DNA from: Aquitalea pelogenes
GTDB lineage: Bacteria; Pseudomonadota; Gammaproteobacteria; Burkholderiales; Chromobacteriaceae
Assembly: GCF_001515305.1 (NCBI RefSeq)
Contig: NZ_LNQV01000002.1
Location: 102,716 to 166,715 of the forward strand
Direction: 5' to 3'
Length of the DNA stretch: 64,000 nt
A program made the position numbers and the translations under genes. Positions 45,998 to 56,199 of this stretch are shown here, piece by piece (position 1 is the stretch's first letter; each line of letters begins with the position of its first letter). The notes below the pieces were generated by a model, which ran no database searches, was not told the DNA's origin, and was given only the letters and a program-made list of their open reading frames with translations.

Positions 45998-47185
45998 TCA
46001 GGCAAATGCCTGAATACCGGTCTGGGCGCGGCCCAGAATCAGGGCATGCACATCGTGCGTGCCTTCATAGGTGTTGACGGCTTCCAGGTTCATCACGTGG
46101 CGGATGACATGGAATTCGTCGGCAATACCGTTACCGCCGTGCATATCGCGGGCGATGCGGGCGATGTCCAGCGACTTGCCGCAGTTGTTGCGCTTGATCA
46201 GCGAAATCATTTCCGGCGCAGCCTTGCCTTCGTCCAGCAAGCGGCCGACGCGGATGGCGGCCTGCAGGCCCAGCGCGATTTCGGTCTGCATATTGGCCAG
46301 CTTCAGCTGGATCAGCTGGGTGGCGGCCAGCGGTCGGCCAAACTGCTTGCGGTCCAGCGTGTACTGGCGTGCAGCGTGCCAGCAGAATTCGGCGGCACCC
46401 ATGGCGCCCCAGGCGATGCCGTAGCGGGCCTTGTTCAGGCAGCCGAACGGGCCTTTCAGGCCTTTCACACCCGGCAGGATGGCGTCTTCCGGCACCAGCA
46501 CTTCGTCCATCACGATTTCACCGGTGATGGAGGCGCGCAGGCTGAACTTGCCGTGAATCTTGGGAGCGGACAGGCCCTTCATGCCTTTTTCCAGCACGAA
46601 GCCGCGGATTTCACCTTCGTCATCCTTGGCCCACACCACGAATACATCAGCCACCGGGCTGTTGGTGATCCACATCTTGCTGCCGGACAGGACATAACCG
46701 CCGTCCACCTTACGGGCGCGGGTTTTCATGCCGGCCGGGTCGGAACCGGCATCCGGTTCGGTCAGGCCGAAACAGCCCACCCATTCGCCGGTGGCCAGCT
46801 TGGGCAGGTATTTGTCTTTCTGTGCTTCCGAGCCGTAGGCCCAGATCGGGTGCATCACCAGGCTGGACTGCACGCTCATGGCCGAGCGGTAGCCGGAGTC
46901 GACGCGTTCCACTTCACGCGCCACCAGGCCGTAGGCCACGTGGCTGAGGCCGGCACAGCCGTAGCCGTCGATGGTGCAACCCAGCAGGCCCAGTTCGCCC
47001 ATCTCGCTCATGATTTCTCGGTCGAAGCGTTCTTCACGGTTGGCCGTCAGCACGCGCGGCAGCAGGCGGTCCTGACAGTAGGCTTCGGCAGTCTGCTGGA
47101 CCAGGCGCTCTTCTTCGGTCAGCTGGTCGGCCAGCAGGAAGGGATCTTCCCAGGCAAAGGGTGCGCGGCTGTTGGATGCGGCCAT
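45998..47185 (-). CDS. gcdH: Glutaryl-CoA dehydrogenase
   Basis: 395 residues. An acyl-CoA dehydrogenase that oxidises and decarboxylates glutaryl-CoA to crotonyl-CoA in lysine, tryptophan and glutarate catabolism. The diagnostic C-terminal motif [19 protein letters not shown] with the catalytic glutamate is present, as are [15 protein letters not shown] (FAD/substrate region) and [16 protein letters not shown]. Divergent from an IclR regulator, with an operator-like palindrome in the leader. Electrons should go through ETF to the ETF-QO nearby. Confidence 0.95.
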   Translation of the reverse strand: MAASNSRAPFAWEDPFLLADQLTEEERLVQQTAEAYCQDRLLPRVLTANREERFDREIMSEMGELGLLGCTIDGYGCAGLSHVAYGLVAREVERVDSGYRSAMSVQSSLVMHPIWAYGSEAQKDKYLPKLATGEWVGCFGLTEPDAGSDPAGMKTRARKVDGGYVLSGSKMWITNSPVADVFVVWAKDDEGEIRGFVLEKGMKGLSAPKIHGKFSLRASITGEIVMDEVLVPEDAILPGVKGLKGPFGCLNKARYGIAWGAMGAAEFCWHAARQYTLDRKQFGRPLAATQLIQLKLANMQTEIALGLQAAIRVGRLLDEGKAAPEMISLIKRNNCGKSLDIARIARDMHGGNGIADEFHVIRHVMNLEAVNTYEGTHDVHALILGRAQTGIQAFA

Positions 47186-47209
47186 CGAGAGTTCTCCTTG
47201 ATTAGCTTG

Positions 47210-47224
47210 TTCCGCATTGCGGAA
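47210..47224. promoter_or_regulatory. IclR-type operator between gcdH and iclR
   Basis: TTCCGCATTGCGGAA, a perfect 6-3-6 palindrome 25 bp before the gcdH start. A degenerate repeat (CATTGCAGAAT, 47235-47245) follows 20 bp away. Palindromes of the TTCCGC...GCGGAA kind are typical of IclR-family operators controlling acyl-CoA or aromatic pathways, so the divergent IclR protein is the likely ligand. Confidence 0.65.
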
Positions 47225-47375
47225 TTGCGTTTTACATTGCAGAATAGACTAGCAACTCCAAAATCGGCTGTAAAGCGTTTTCTTTTACCGGCGTCGCAAG
47301 CAGGCTATCCTTGCCGCTCGCGCCAGACAGCCCGGAGGGAAAATCCTGGCCATCCATACAGAATCGAGGAATGCA

Positions 47376-48149
47376 ATGCAGGAAGAAGATGACAAGGACC
47401 GACTGTTCGTCACCGCGCTGGCGCGTGGCCTGCAGGTGATGGCCGCGTTCCGGCCTGGGGAGTCGGCACTGTCCAATCTGGAAATTGCCAAGCGCACCGG
47501 GCTGCCCAAGTCCACGGTATCGCGGCTGACCTACACCCTGACCACGCTGGGCTATCTGTCCCAGGACGAACACAGCGGCTTCTACCGCTTGGGCGTAGCC
47601 TTGCTGGCACTGGGTTCGGTAGTACTGGCCAGCTACGACATCCGCCAGGTGGCCGGGCCGCTGATGCGGGAATTTGCGCTGGAGAACAATGTTTCCATCA
47701 GTCTGGCCATGCGCGACGGCACCGACATGGTTTATCTGGAAACCTACCGCAGCCAGTCGCGTGTCAGTGTGCAACTGACCGTGGGCTCGCGCGTGCCCAT
47801 TGCCACTACCGCCATCGGCCGGGCTTTTTATGCCGGGCTGCCGGTAAATGTGCGCCAGCAACTGGATGGAGAGCTAGCCACGCGTTATGGCGAGCGCTGG
47901 CCGGAGCTGCAGCAACGGCTGCAACAGGCGATGGAGGAATACCAGCGCTGTGGCTACTCTGCGTCATTCGGGGAGTACGAGCCGGACGTGATGGCCGTGG
48001 GCGTACACCTGCCCTCGCCCACTCCCGGCCAGCCGCCGATGAGCCTGAACGCCAGTGGCCCGGCCTTTGCCTTCAGCGCCGAGGTGATGCAACAGCAAGT
48101 GGCACCTGCGCTGATTGCCTTGCGCCAGCGCATCGTGCCGGTGGCCTGA
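47376..48149 (+). CDS. IclR family transcriptional regulator
   Basis: 257 residues. N-terminal winged helix-turn-helix (about 8-70; SNLEIAKRTGLPKSTVSRLTYTL) and a C-terminal ligand-binding domain (about 80-250; ISLAMRDGTDMVYLETYRS, VGSRVPIATTAIGRAF). Divergently transcribed from gcdH across a 190-bp region with an IclR-like palindrome. The likely role is control of glutaryl-CoA dehydrogenase in response to glutarate or a related acid. Confidence 0.93.
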   Translation: MQEEDDKDRLFVTALARGLQVMAAFRPGESALSNLEIAKRTGLPKSTVSRLTYTLTTLGYLSQDEHSGFYRLGVALLALGSVVLASYDIRQVAGPLMREFALENNVSISLAMRDGTDMVYLETYRSQSRVSVQLTVGSRVPIATTAIGRAFYAGLPVNVRQQLDGELATRYGERWPELQQRLQQAMEEYQRCGYSASFGEYEPDVMAVGVHLPSPTPGQPPMSLNASGPAFAFSAEVMQQQVAPALIALRQRIVPVA

Positions 48150-48161
48150 TGCTTGACGCGA

Positions 48162-48197
48162 AATGCAAAAAGCCCGCTTGTGCGGGCTTTTTTGCAT
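48162..48197. terminator. Bidirectional terminator between iclR and the CBS gene
   Basis: ATGCAAAA-AGCCCGC, loop TTGT, GCGGGCT-TTTTTGCAT. A long stem with A and T tracts on either side, between convergent genes. Confidence 0.9.
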
Positions 48198-48208
48198 CAT
48201 GCATGACT

Positions 48209-48643
48209 TCAGGCGCTCTGGATGTAATGCACCAGCTGGTTGATGACCTGCTCCTGCTCCTTGATGGTGGCGTGAACCAGATCGCCAATCGACAGCATGC
48301 CCAGCACCGTGTTGCCTTCCAGCACCGGCAGGTGGCGGATATGCTTTTCGGTCATCAGCGCCATGCATTGGTCGGAATTCTGTTCCGGTGTGACATACAC
48401 CACCTTGCTGGTCATGATCTCGCGGATGCGGGTGCCAGCAGAAGTGCGCCCCTGCAGCACAATGCGACGCGCATAGTCCCGTTCGGAGAAAATGCCGACC
48501 ACTTCGCCGCCCTCCATCACCAGCACCGCGCCGATATCATGTTCTGCCATCACCTGTAATGCCTGAAATACGGTACTTTCCGGCGTAACGGTAACCAGTA
48601 CCCGCCCGGACTTTTGCTCCAGCAACTGTCTGACTGTCTGCAT
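48209..48643 (-). CDS. CBS-domain pair protein
   Basis: 144 residues from the ATG at 48641-48643, which follows GAGGAGGG. Two CBS domains (about 5-62 and 72-130), no other module. Conserved stretches: TVTPESTVFQALQVMAEHDIGAVLVMEGGEVVGIFSERDYAR and MTEKHIRHLPVLEGNTVLGMLSIGDLV. CBS pairs bind adenine nucleotides or SAM and act as energy or redox sensors. No partner is evident. Confidence 0.9.
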   Translation of the reverse strand: MQTVRQLLEQKSGRVLVTVTPESTVFQALQVMAEHDIGAVLVMEGGEVVGIFSERDYARRIVLQGRTSAGTRIREIMTSKVVYVTPEQNSDQCMALMTEKHIRHLPVLEGNTVLGMLSIGDLVHATIKEQEQVINQLVHYIQSA

Positions 48644-48735
48644 TGCACCCTCCTCATCGGCCAAGAGAACCTGAAACAGGCTGTTTCAATACTATAGAAC
48701 AAGTTTGATTAACAACATGGCTGACGGCAGGACAA

Positions 48736-48769
48736 GAAAAAGGCCGGCGGGCATGACGCCCCCGGCCTG
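48736..48769 (-). terminator. Terminator after argB
   Basis: An A tract (U tract on the minus strand) precedes AGGCCGG, and an inner GGGC/GCCC stem with the outer CCGGCCT completes a GC-rich hairpin 20 bp beyond the argB stop. Confidence 0.75.
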
Positions 48770-48788
48770 GTCAATTCGAAGCAGTGGT

Positions 48789-49730
<942 letters not shown>

Positions 49731-49801
49731 TCAATCAAGCTACTGAACACTGATTTATTAATTGTATTGGCCACTGCTTTGCACTACATTGCACAGCATT
49801 A

Positions 49802-50470
49802 ATGAACAGGCATTCAGATAAATCCATGACAGAAAACTGCCCAATCGCCCGCTGGCGCAGAAAAAAGGAAGCCCGACCGGCCGAAATTCTGGACGCAGCA
49901 CTGATCCAGTTTGTCGAAAAAGGCTATCGCGCCACCAAAATGGAAGACATCGCGCGGGCTGCCGGTGTGACCAAGGGCACGCCTTATCTTTACTTTCAGA
50001 ACAAGGAAGAGATTTTCAAGGCCATCGCCCGTGGCACCATTGTGGCCAATCTGCAGCAGCTGGCGCAGGTAGCGGCCGACTTCCAGGGCAGTACCAGCGA
50101 ACTGCTTCATCACATGATAGAGCACTGGTGGCAGGAGGTTGGCTCTGCGCCATCCGCCGGCCTGTGCAAGTTGATGATTGCCGAGGCGGCCAACTTCCCG
50201 GAACTTGCACAGTTCTACTTTGAAGAAGTGATTGCCCCCAGCAACCAGATGCTCAGCACGGTGCTGGAGCGCGGCATCGCCAGCGGCGAATTCCGCCAGG
50301 TACCGCTGGTACACACGGTAGATGCCCTGCTGGCCCCCCTGCTGACCACCATGATTTTCAACCACTCCTTCGCCCAGCTGCCCGGCTGCTGCATCGGCTC
50401 CACCAAGGACCCGCTCGGCTTCCTCAAGGATGCACTCGATCTGGTACTGCACGGCCTGAAAAAGAACTGA
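49802..50470 (+). CDS. TetR family transcriptional regulator of RND efflux operon
   Basis: 222 residues; an in-frame ATG at 49826 is an alternative start. N-terminal TetR helix-turn-helix: ARPAEILDAALIQFVEKGYRATKMEDIARAAGVTKGTPYLYFQNKEEIFKA (about 25-75). The C-terminal ligand-binding domain is all-helical. It precedes the efflux membrane-fusion gene by 14 bp in the same direction, so it is part of the operon it most likely represses. Confidence 0.9.
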   Translation: MNRHSDKSMTENCPIARWRRKKEARPAEILDAALIQFVEKGYRATKMEDIARAAGVTKGTPYLYFQNKEEIFKAIARGTIVANLQQLAQVAADFQGSTSELLHHMIEHWWQEVGSAPSAGLCKLMIAEAANFPELAQFYFEEVIAPSNQMLSTVLERGIASGEFRQVPLVHTVDALLAPLLTTMIFNHSFAQLPGCCIGSTKDPLGFLKDALDLVLHGLKKN

Positions 50471-50484
50471 CAGGAATACTGCCA

Positions 50485-51564
50485 ATGTCCATTCCCTTCC
50501 GACTCGCCGGCCTTGTGGCACTCACCCTGCTGCTGAGCGCTTGCCAACAACCCGACAACAGCGTGGAAGAAATCCGCCCGGTGCGCGTGACCACGGCCGG
50601 TACCCTTGGCAACACGCCAAGCGATAGCTTTGCCGGGCAGATTCGCGCCCGCACCGAAACCGACCTTGCCTTCCGCATTGGCGGCAAGATGGTCGCAAAA
50701 CTGGTGAACAGCGGCGAACACGTGAAAAAAGGCCAGGTTCTGGCGCGTCTCGACCCCAACGACACCAGCCTGGATATCAGCGCCAAACAGGCCCAGCTGG
50801 CCGCAGCAGAATCCGATCTGGCCCAGCAGCAGTTGAACTTGCAACGTTATCAACAGTTGCTGGCCAAGCAATTCATCAGCCAGGCGCAGGTGGACAGCCA
50901 GCAAAATGGCGTCAACGCCGCCCGCGCCAAACGGGATGAAGCCCGTGCCCAACTGGCTGCCAGCCGCAATCAGGGCAGTTATACCCAGCTGCTTGCCGAC
51001 GCCGACGGCATTGTCAGCCAGATGCTGGCTGAGCCGGGTCAGGTCGTGGCAGCCGGCCAGCCAGTGGCACGACTGGCACACGATGGCGAGCGGGAAGCTG
51101 CCATTCAGGTGCCGGAAAACGCCTTGCAACAAGTTCGTCAGCAAAAACAGTTTGTTGTCACCCTGTGGGCTGGCAAGCAGCAGTTCGAGGGCAGCTTGCG
51201 TGAGCTGGCCGGTGATGCCGACCCGGCCACCCGCACCTACGCCGCCCGTATCAGCCTGCCCCATGCCAGCGCACTGGCACTGGGCCAGACCGTTACCGTC
51301 ACCCTGAGCGGCAATGGCGCAAGCCAGAGCCAAAGCCTGCGCCTGCCGCTGACGGCCCTGCTGGACGAGCAGGGCAAGCATTATGTGTGGGTGGTGGATG
51401 ACAAGACCTTGCGCGTCAGCCGTCGGGCAGTCAGCGTACAAAGCATTGACAGTCAGAGCGTCACCCTGCAGGGCGGGGTACGGCCGGGTGAAAAAGTGGT
51501 CAGCGCCGGGGTGCACCTGCTGCACGACCAGCAGCGCGTCACCTTGCTGCAAGGTGCCCTGTAA
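50485..51564 (+). CDS. RND efflux periplasmic adaptor (membrane fusion protein)
   Basis: 359 residues. A lipoprotein signal with lipobox LLSAC (C20) anchors it to the inner membrane. Barrel-sandwich (about 55-90 and 165-205) surrounds a coiled-coil hairpin (about 95-160; LAAAESDLAQQQLNLQRYQQLL). A beta-barrel and membrane-proximal domain follow. It joins the RND pump at 51565 to the outer-membrane channel at 54624. Operon tetR-MFP-RND-OMF. Confidence 0.93.
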   Translation: MSIPFRLAGLVALTLLLSACQQPDNSVEEIRPVRVTTAGTLGNTPSDSFAGQIRARTETDLAFRIGGKMVAKLVNSGEHVKKGQVLARLDPNDTSLDISAKQAQLAAAESDLAQQQLNLQRYQQLLAKQFISQAQVDSQQNGVNAARAKRDEARAQLAASRNQGSYTQLLADADGIVSQMLAEPGQVVAAGQPVARLAHDGEREAAIQVPENALQQVRQQKQFVVTLWAGKQQFEGSLRELAGDADPATRTYAARISLPHASALALGQTVTVTLSGNGASQSQSLRLPLTALLDEQGKHYVWVVDDKTLRVSRRAVSVQSIDSQSVTLQGGVRPGEKVVSAGVHLLHDQQRVTLLQGAL

Positions 51565-54500
51565 ATGAAAAAACTCAATCTGTCGGAATGGGCGCTGCGT
51601 CATCAGGCGCTGGTGCTGTACTTCATGGTGATGCTGATGGTATCGGGCCTGTGGGCCTATACCCAGCTGGGGCAGAAGGAAGACCCCGAATTCACCTTCA
51701 AGGCCATGCTGGTACAAACCTATTGGCCGGGTGCCAAGGCCGTGGAAGTGGAACAGCAGATCAGCGACCGGCTGGAAGAAAAACTGCAGGAAATGCCGGA
51801 AATCAAGTACGTGCAAAGTTACAGCAAGCCGGGCGAATCCCTGCTGCTTGTCACCCTGCGCGAGGACGTCCCGGCAAAAAATGTGCAGTCACTGTGGTAT
51901 CAGGTGCGCAAAAAGCTGGGCGATGTACGCCACAACCTGCCAGCCACCACCCAGGGGCCATTCTTCAATGACGAATTCGGCGATACCTTCGGCAACATCT
52001 ATGCCTTTACCGGTGACGGTTTCACGGCGGAAGAACTGCGTCGCTACGTAGACCAGGCCAAGGAGGAAATCCTGCGGGTGCCGGATGTCGCCAAGGTCAG
52101 TCTGGTCGGCGAGCAGAGCGAGAACATCTATATCGACCTGTCCAGCAGCAAGCTTGCCTCGCTGGGCCTGGACACCAGCACCATCTGGAGCGCCCTGCAA
52201 CAGCAAAACGCCATGATGCCGGCCGGTACCTACGAAACCGCCAGCGACCGCATCTGGGTGCGTCCGACCGGCAATTTCAGCACGGTGGAGTCCGTCGCCA
52301 ACACGCCCGTCATTGCCAATGGCAAGAACCTGCGCCTGGGCGACATCGCGCAGATTCATCGCGGTTTTGTCGACCCGCCCAGCTTCCGCATGCGCTTCAA
52401 TGGCCAGCCTGCGCTGGGCCTGGCCATCACCATGAAAAGCGGCGGTGATGTCTTGCAACTGGGCGAGCACCTGGATACCACGCTCAAGCAGATCCAGTCC
52501 AAGCTGCCGGTGGGCATCGAGATTCATGCGGTTTCCGATCAGCCCAAGGTGGTGAAGGGTGCGGTCAGCGAATTCATGCGCTCGCTGATTGAAGCCGTGC
52601 TGATTGTGCTGGCGGTCAGCTTCTTCAGCCTGGGCCTGCGCACCGGCGTGGTGGTGGCGCTGTCGATTCCGCTGGTACTGGCCATGACCTTTCTCGCCAT
52701 GTACTTCTTCAAGCTGGACTTGCAGCGCATTTCGCTGGGCTCGCTCATCATCGCACTGGGCCTGCTGGTGGATGATGCCATCATCGCGGTGGAAATGATG
52801 GCGCTGAAGCTGGAACAGGGCTGGAACAAATTCCAGGCCGCAACCTATGCCTACACCAGCACCGCTTTCCCCATGCTGACCGGCACGCTGATTACCGCCG
52901 CCACCTTCCTGCCGGTGGGGCTGGCCAAATCCGACGCGGGCGAATACGTGTTCAGTCTGTTCGCGGTGGTGGGGCTCGCCCTCATCCTGTCCTGGATTGT
53001 CGCGGTGGTGTTCACCCCCTTCCTCGGCTACAAGTTGCTGCCGGAACAAAGCACGCATCACCAGCAGCATGACGTCTATCACAAGCCGTTCTATCTGCGC
53101 TTCCGCGCGGTGCTGGAATGGTGCCTGCACTACCGCAAGACGGTGATTGCTATCACGCTGGGCGTGTTCATCCTGTCCTTGCTGGCTTTCCGCCTGCTGG
53201 TGGCACAGCAGTTTTTCCCTTCCTCCAACCGGCCGGAGCTGATGGTGGACCTGTGGCTGCCACGCGGTGCCAGCTATGCGGCGACCGAAGGCGAAGTGAA
53301 AAAACTGGAAGCGCTGATACGCCAGGACAAGAATGTACGCAGCGTCACCAGCTATGTCGGCAGCGGCAGCCCGCGCTTTTACCTGCCGCTGGATCAGCAG
53401 CAACAGCACCTGAACTACGCCCAGCTGATGGTGATGACCGGTGACGAACATGTGCGCGAACTGGTGAAAAGCCGTATCGAGCAGATTTTCGATCACGACT
53501 TCCCGCTGGTGCGCGGCCGCGTCACCCGACTGGAAAACGGCCCGCCGGTCGGCTACCCGGTGCAGTTCCGCGTGATGGGACCGGACCACGACAAGATCCG
53601 CACCATTGCCGCCGAAGTGGAAAAACGGGTACGTGCCAACCCGGCCACCCGCCACGTCAACATCAACTGGGGTGAACAGCTGAAGGCGCTGCGCATCACG
53701 CTGGATCAGGACAAGATCCGCCTGCTGGGCATCAACAGCCAGTCGCTGTCCCAGCAGCTGCAAATGCTGATTTCCGGTGCCACCGTCACCGACTACCGCG
53801 ACGGTAACCGCACCGTCGGCATCGTGGCGCGGCTGAACAAGCAGGAGCAGAGCGATGTGGCGGCACTGGGCAATTTGCAAGTGCAAACTGCCAGCGGTCG
53901 CTTTGTGCCGGTGTCGCAACTGGGCAAGATCGACTATCAGCCGGAGGAATCCATCATCTGGCGGCGCAACCGTCTGCCTACCATCACGGTCAACGCGGAT
54001 GTCGCCGACGGTGTGCAGGGCGATGACGTCTCCACCGCGTTGTGGCCGCAAATGCAGCAGCTGGAGGCAAGCCTGCCCCTGGGCTATCACATCGAACTGG
54101 GCGGCTCGCTGGAGTCCAGCAGCAATTCGCAAACCGCCATTGCGGCAGTCGCTCCCTTCATGATCGTGGTGGTGCTCACCCTCTTGATGCTGCAATTGCA
54201 CAGCTTCCAGCGCACCTTGATGGTATTGCTGACTGCACCGCTGGGCATGATAGGCGTCACGCTCACCCTGATCCTGTTCCAGGCACCGTTCGGCTTTGTC
54301 GCCATGCTGGGGGTGATTGCCCTGTCCGGCATGATCATGCGTAACTCGGTAATCCTGGTGGATCAGATCGAACATGACATCAGCGAAGGCATAGACCGTC
54401 ACGAAGCCATCATCGGCTCGACGATCCGGCGTTTCCGCCCCATCATGCTTACCGCACTGGCGGCCATCCTGGCCATGATTCCGCTCACCCGCAGCACCTT

Positions 54501-54627
54501 CTGGGGGCCGATGGCGGTGGCCATCATGGGCGGACTGCTGGTGGCCACGGTACTGACCCTGCTGTTCCTGCCTGCCCTGTACGCCCAGTGGTTCAAGGTG
54601 GACCGTCCGCAAAAGAGAACAACATGA
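51565..54627 (+). CDS. RND efflux permease (inner membrane)
   Basis: 1,020 residues with the 12-helix RND layout: an N-terminal helix at about 12-32, a large periplasmic loop, a six-helix block at about 330-525 with the proton-relay aspartates in LGLLVDDAIIAVEMM, a second loop, and a final six-helix block at about 860-1010. It resembles the TriC/HAE-1-like group more than AcrB in length and in its QLGQKEDPEFTFKAM start. Exports drugs, detergents or biocides with proton antiport; substrate unknown. Adjacent to the MFP with no gap. Confidence 0.93.
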   Translation: MKKLNLSEWALRHQALVLYFMVMLMVSGLWAYTQLGQKEDPEFTFKAMLVQTYWPGAKAVEVEQQISDRLEEKLQEMPEIKYVQSYSKPGESLLLVTLREDVPAKNVQSLWYQVRKKLGDVRHNLPATTQGPFFNDEFGDTFGNIYAFTGDGFTAEELRRYVDQAKEEILRVPDVAKVSLVGEQSENIYIDLSSSKLASLGLDTSTIWSALQQQNAMMPAGTYETASDRIWVRPTGNFSTVESVANTPVIANGKNLRLGDIAQIHRGFVDPPSFRMRFNGQPALGLAITMKSGGDVLQLGEHLDTTLKQIQSKLPVGIEIHAVSDQPKVVKGAVSEFMRSLIEAVLIVLAVSFFSLGLRTGVVVALSIPLVLAMTFLAMYFFKLDLQRISLGSLIIALGLLVDDAIIAVEMMALKLEQGWNKFQAATYAYTSTAFPMLTGTLITAATFLPVGLAKSDAGEYVFSLFAVVGLALILSWIVAVVFTPFLGYKLLPEQSTHHQQHDVYHKPFYLRFRAVLEWCLHYRKTVIAITLGVFILSLLAFRLLVAQQFFPSSNRPELMVDLWLPRGASYAATEGEVKKLEALIRQDKNVRSVTSYVGSGSPRFYLPLDQQQQHLNYAQLMVMTGDEHVRELVKSRIEQIFDHDFPLVRGRVTRLENGPPVGYPVQFRVMGPDHDKIRTIAAEVEKRVRANPATRHVNINWGEQLKALRITLDQDKIRLLGINSQSLSQQLQMLISGATVTDYRDGNRTVGIVARLNKQEQSDVAALGNLQVQTASGRFVPVSQLGKIDYQPEESIIWRRNRLPTITVNADVADGVQGDDVSTALWPQMQQLEASLPLGYHIELGGSLESSSNSQTAIAAVAPFMIVVVLTLLMLQLHSFQRTLMVLLTAPLGMIGVTLTLILFQAPFGFVAMLGVIALSGMIMRNSVILVDQIEHDISEGIDRHEAIIGSTIRRFRPIMLTALAAILAMIPLTRSTFWGPMAVAIMGGLLVATVLTLLFLPALYAQWFKVDRPQKRTT

Positions 54628-55928
54628 AACATCTTGTCCGCTTCACCCCGCTGCTGCCTGCGCTGGCCCTGCTGCTGGCCAGCCCCGCCACCCTTGCCTT
54701 CGACCTGAGCGAGGCCTGGCAGGCGGCCCGCAGTTACAACAGCGACTACGCCGGCTCACGCGCCGACCTGACTGCCGGGCGCGAACTGGCTGTGCAGGGC
54801 CGCGCCCAGTTACTGCCGCAAGTGGCCCTCACCGGCAGCTACAGCCACACCAACCCCACACAGCCGGCCGGACAGGCCAGCTACGACAGTTCCGGTTATG
54901 GCGTCCAGCTGGCGCAGCCCCTGTTTGATGTCAGCAAATACAGTGCTTACCAGAAGGGAAAGATCGCCAGCCAGCAGGCAGATACCAGCTTTGGTGCTGC
55001 CGAACAGCAACTGATGGTGGAAATTGCCCGCGCTTACTTCGACGTGCTACTGGCCGAAGACACCCTGACTGCCACCCGTGCCAGCAAGAAGGCGTACCAG
55101 ACCCAGCTGCAGCAGGCAAAAGCCGCCTTCGATCTGGGCACCGCCACCATTATTGACACCCACGAAGCCCAGGCCGGCTTTGATGCTGCCAGCGCCAGGG
55201 AAATCGTGGCGCTCAACCAGCAGGAAATCAGCCAGAACAACCTGCGCCGGCTCACCGGGCTGGACCCACGCGCCATCCAGCCACTGCAAGCGCAGCTCCC
55301 TCCTCCCCCGACCGGCGATCTGCAGAGCTGGCTGGAAGTGGCCACGCACAACAGCCTGGCGCTGCGCGCAGCCGAACAGGGCTTGCAATATGCCAGCCAG
55401 ACCGTCACCGAAAAGCGCGGCAACCAGTTACCTGTCGTGGCGCTGAATGCCGGTTACAACGACAACCGCAGCAACCAGAACGGCGCACTGCCGGTCACCC
55501 GCGGCAGCAGCATCGGCGTGTCGGTCAGCCTGCCGCTGTTTGCCGGTGGCGGCATCAACTCGCAAATCCGCGAAGCACTGGCCAAGGAGGAGTCCGCCCG
55601 TGACAAGCTGGAATCCACCCGCCGCCAGTTGCGCGAGGATGTACGCAAAAGCTGGCTGGGTGTGACCAATGGCGCCGCCCTGGTAAGGGCGCAACAACAG
55701 CTGCTGGTTTCGGCCAAAAGCAAGGTGGACTCCACCAAGCTGGGCAAGGAAGTCGGCATCCGTACCAATCTGGATGTGCTGCAGGCCGAGCAGTCTTACT
55801 ACGATGCCATGACCAGCCTGGCCACCGCCAAGTACGACTACCTCACTGCCCGCCTGCAACTGGAGCAAGTGGCAGGCACCCTGGATGAAGGCCGGCTGCA
55901 GATAGTCAACGCGGCGATTCGACATTAG
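54624..55928 (+). CDS. TolC-type outer-membrane efflux channel
   Basis: 434 residues from the ATG at 54624, overlapping the RND stop by 4 bp. Signal peptide about 1-25 (cleaved after TLA), no lipobox. Duplicated helical hairpins of the TolC family: FDLSEAWQAARSYNSDYAGSRADL at the start and a second repeat at about 235-430, with LFDVSKYSAYQKGKI and IRTNLDVLQAEQSYYDA. Completes the tripartite pump. Confidence 0.92.
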   Translation: MKHLVRFTPLLPALALLLASPATLAFDLSEAWQAARSYNSDYAGSRADLTAGRELAVQGRAQLLPQVALTGSYSHTNPTQPAGQASYDSSGYGVQLAQPLFDVSKYSAYQKGKIASQQADTSFGAAEQQLMVEIARAYFDVLLAEDTLTATRASKKAYQTQLQQAKAAFDLGTATIIDTHEAQAGFDAASAREIVALNQQEISQNNLRRLTGLDPRAIQPLQAQLPPPPTGDLQSWLEVATHNSLALRAAEQGLQYASQTVTEKRGNQLPVVALNAGYNDNRSNQNGALPVTRGSSIGVSVSLPLFAGGGINSQIREALAKEESARDKLESTRRQLREDVRKSWLGVTNGAALVRAQQQLLVSAKSKVDSTKLGKEVGIRTNLDVLQAEQSYYDAMTSLATAKYDYLTARLQLEQVAGTLDEGRLQIVNAAIRH

Positions 55929-55952
55929 ACAACTTGCCATTTGTGATCAAAT

Positions 55953-55983
55953 AGGGCTACTGTTTGCGCAGCAGCCCTTTTTT
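55953..55983 (+). terminator. Terminator after the efflux operon
   Basis: GGGCT-a-CTG, a 6-base loop, CAG-c-AGCCC and TTTTTT, 25 bp after the channel gene stop. The stem has one mismatch. Confidence 0.85.
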
Positions 55984-56025
55984 CATGGTGTGCTTGTCTT
56001 GCAACAAGTGTTTAACTTTTTGATG

Positions 56026-56052
56026 CAGGTGTAGCTTTTTGCTAAACACCTG
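56026..56052. promoter_or_regulatory. Inverted repeat in the gabT leader
   Basis: CAGGTGT-AGC-TTTTT-GCT-AA-ACACCTG: a near-perfect inverted repeat about 150 bp before gabT. The AT-rich centre and dyad form suit a dimeric regulator. TTGACA (56104-56109) could be the -35 of the gabT promoter, but no good -10 is seen at the right spacing. Confidence 0.4.
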
Positions 56053-56199
56053 ATTAGAATCAAACCACTCTGGAAAACGCCAGAATCTGGCCCAGCCAAC
56101 TGGTTGACACTGATAAAAGCATCGCCAAATGCCATAGGTGCTCCAGCATTCATGTTCAGGACAATGCCACCAGGCACCCCAATCTTTAGGAGAGATGGA

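Noticed and set aside
51889..54612. 907-codon minus-strand frame opposite the RND permease gene
   Set aside because: Its His/Gln/Arg-rich composition is an antisense shadow; the plus-strand RND protein is complete.
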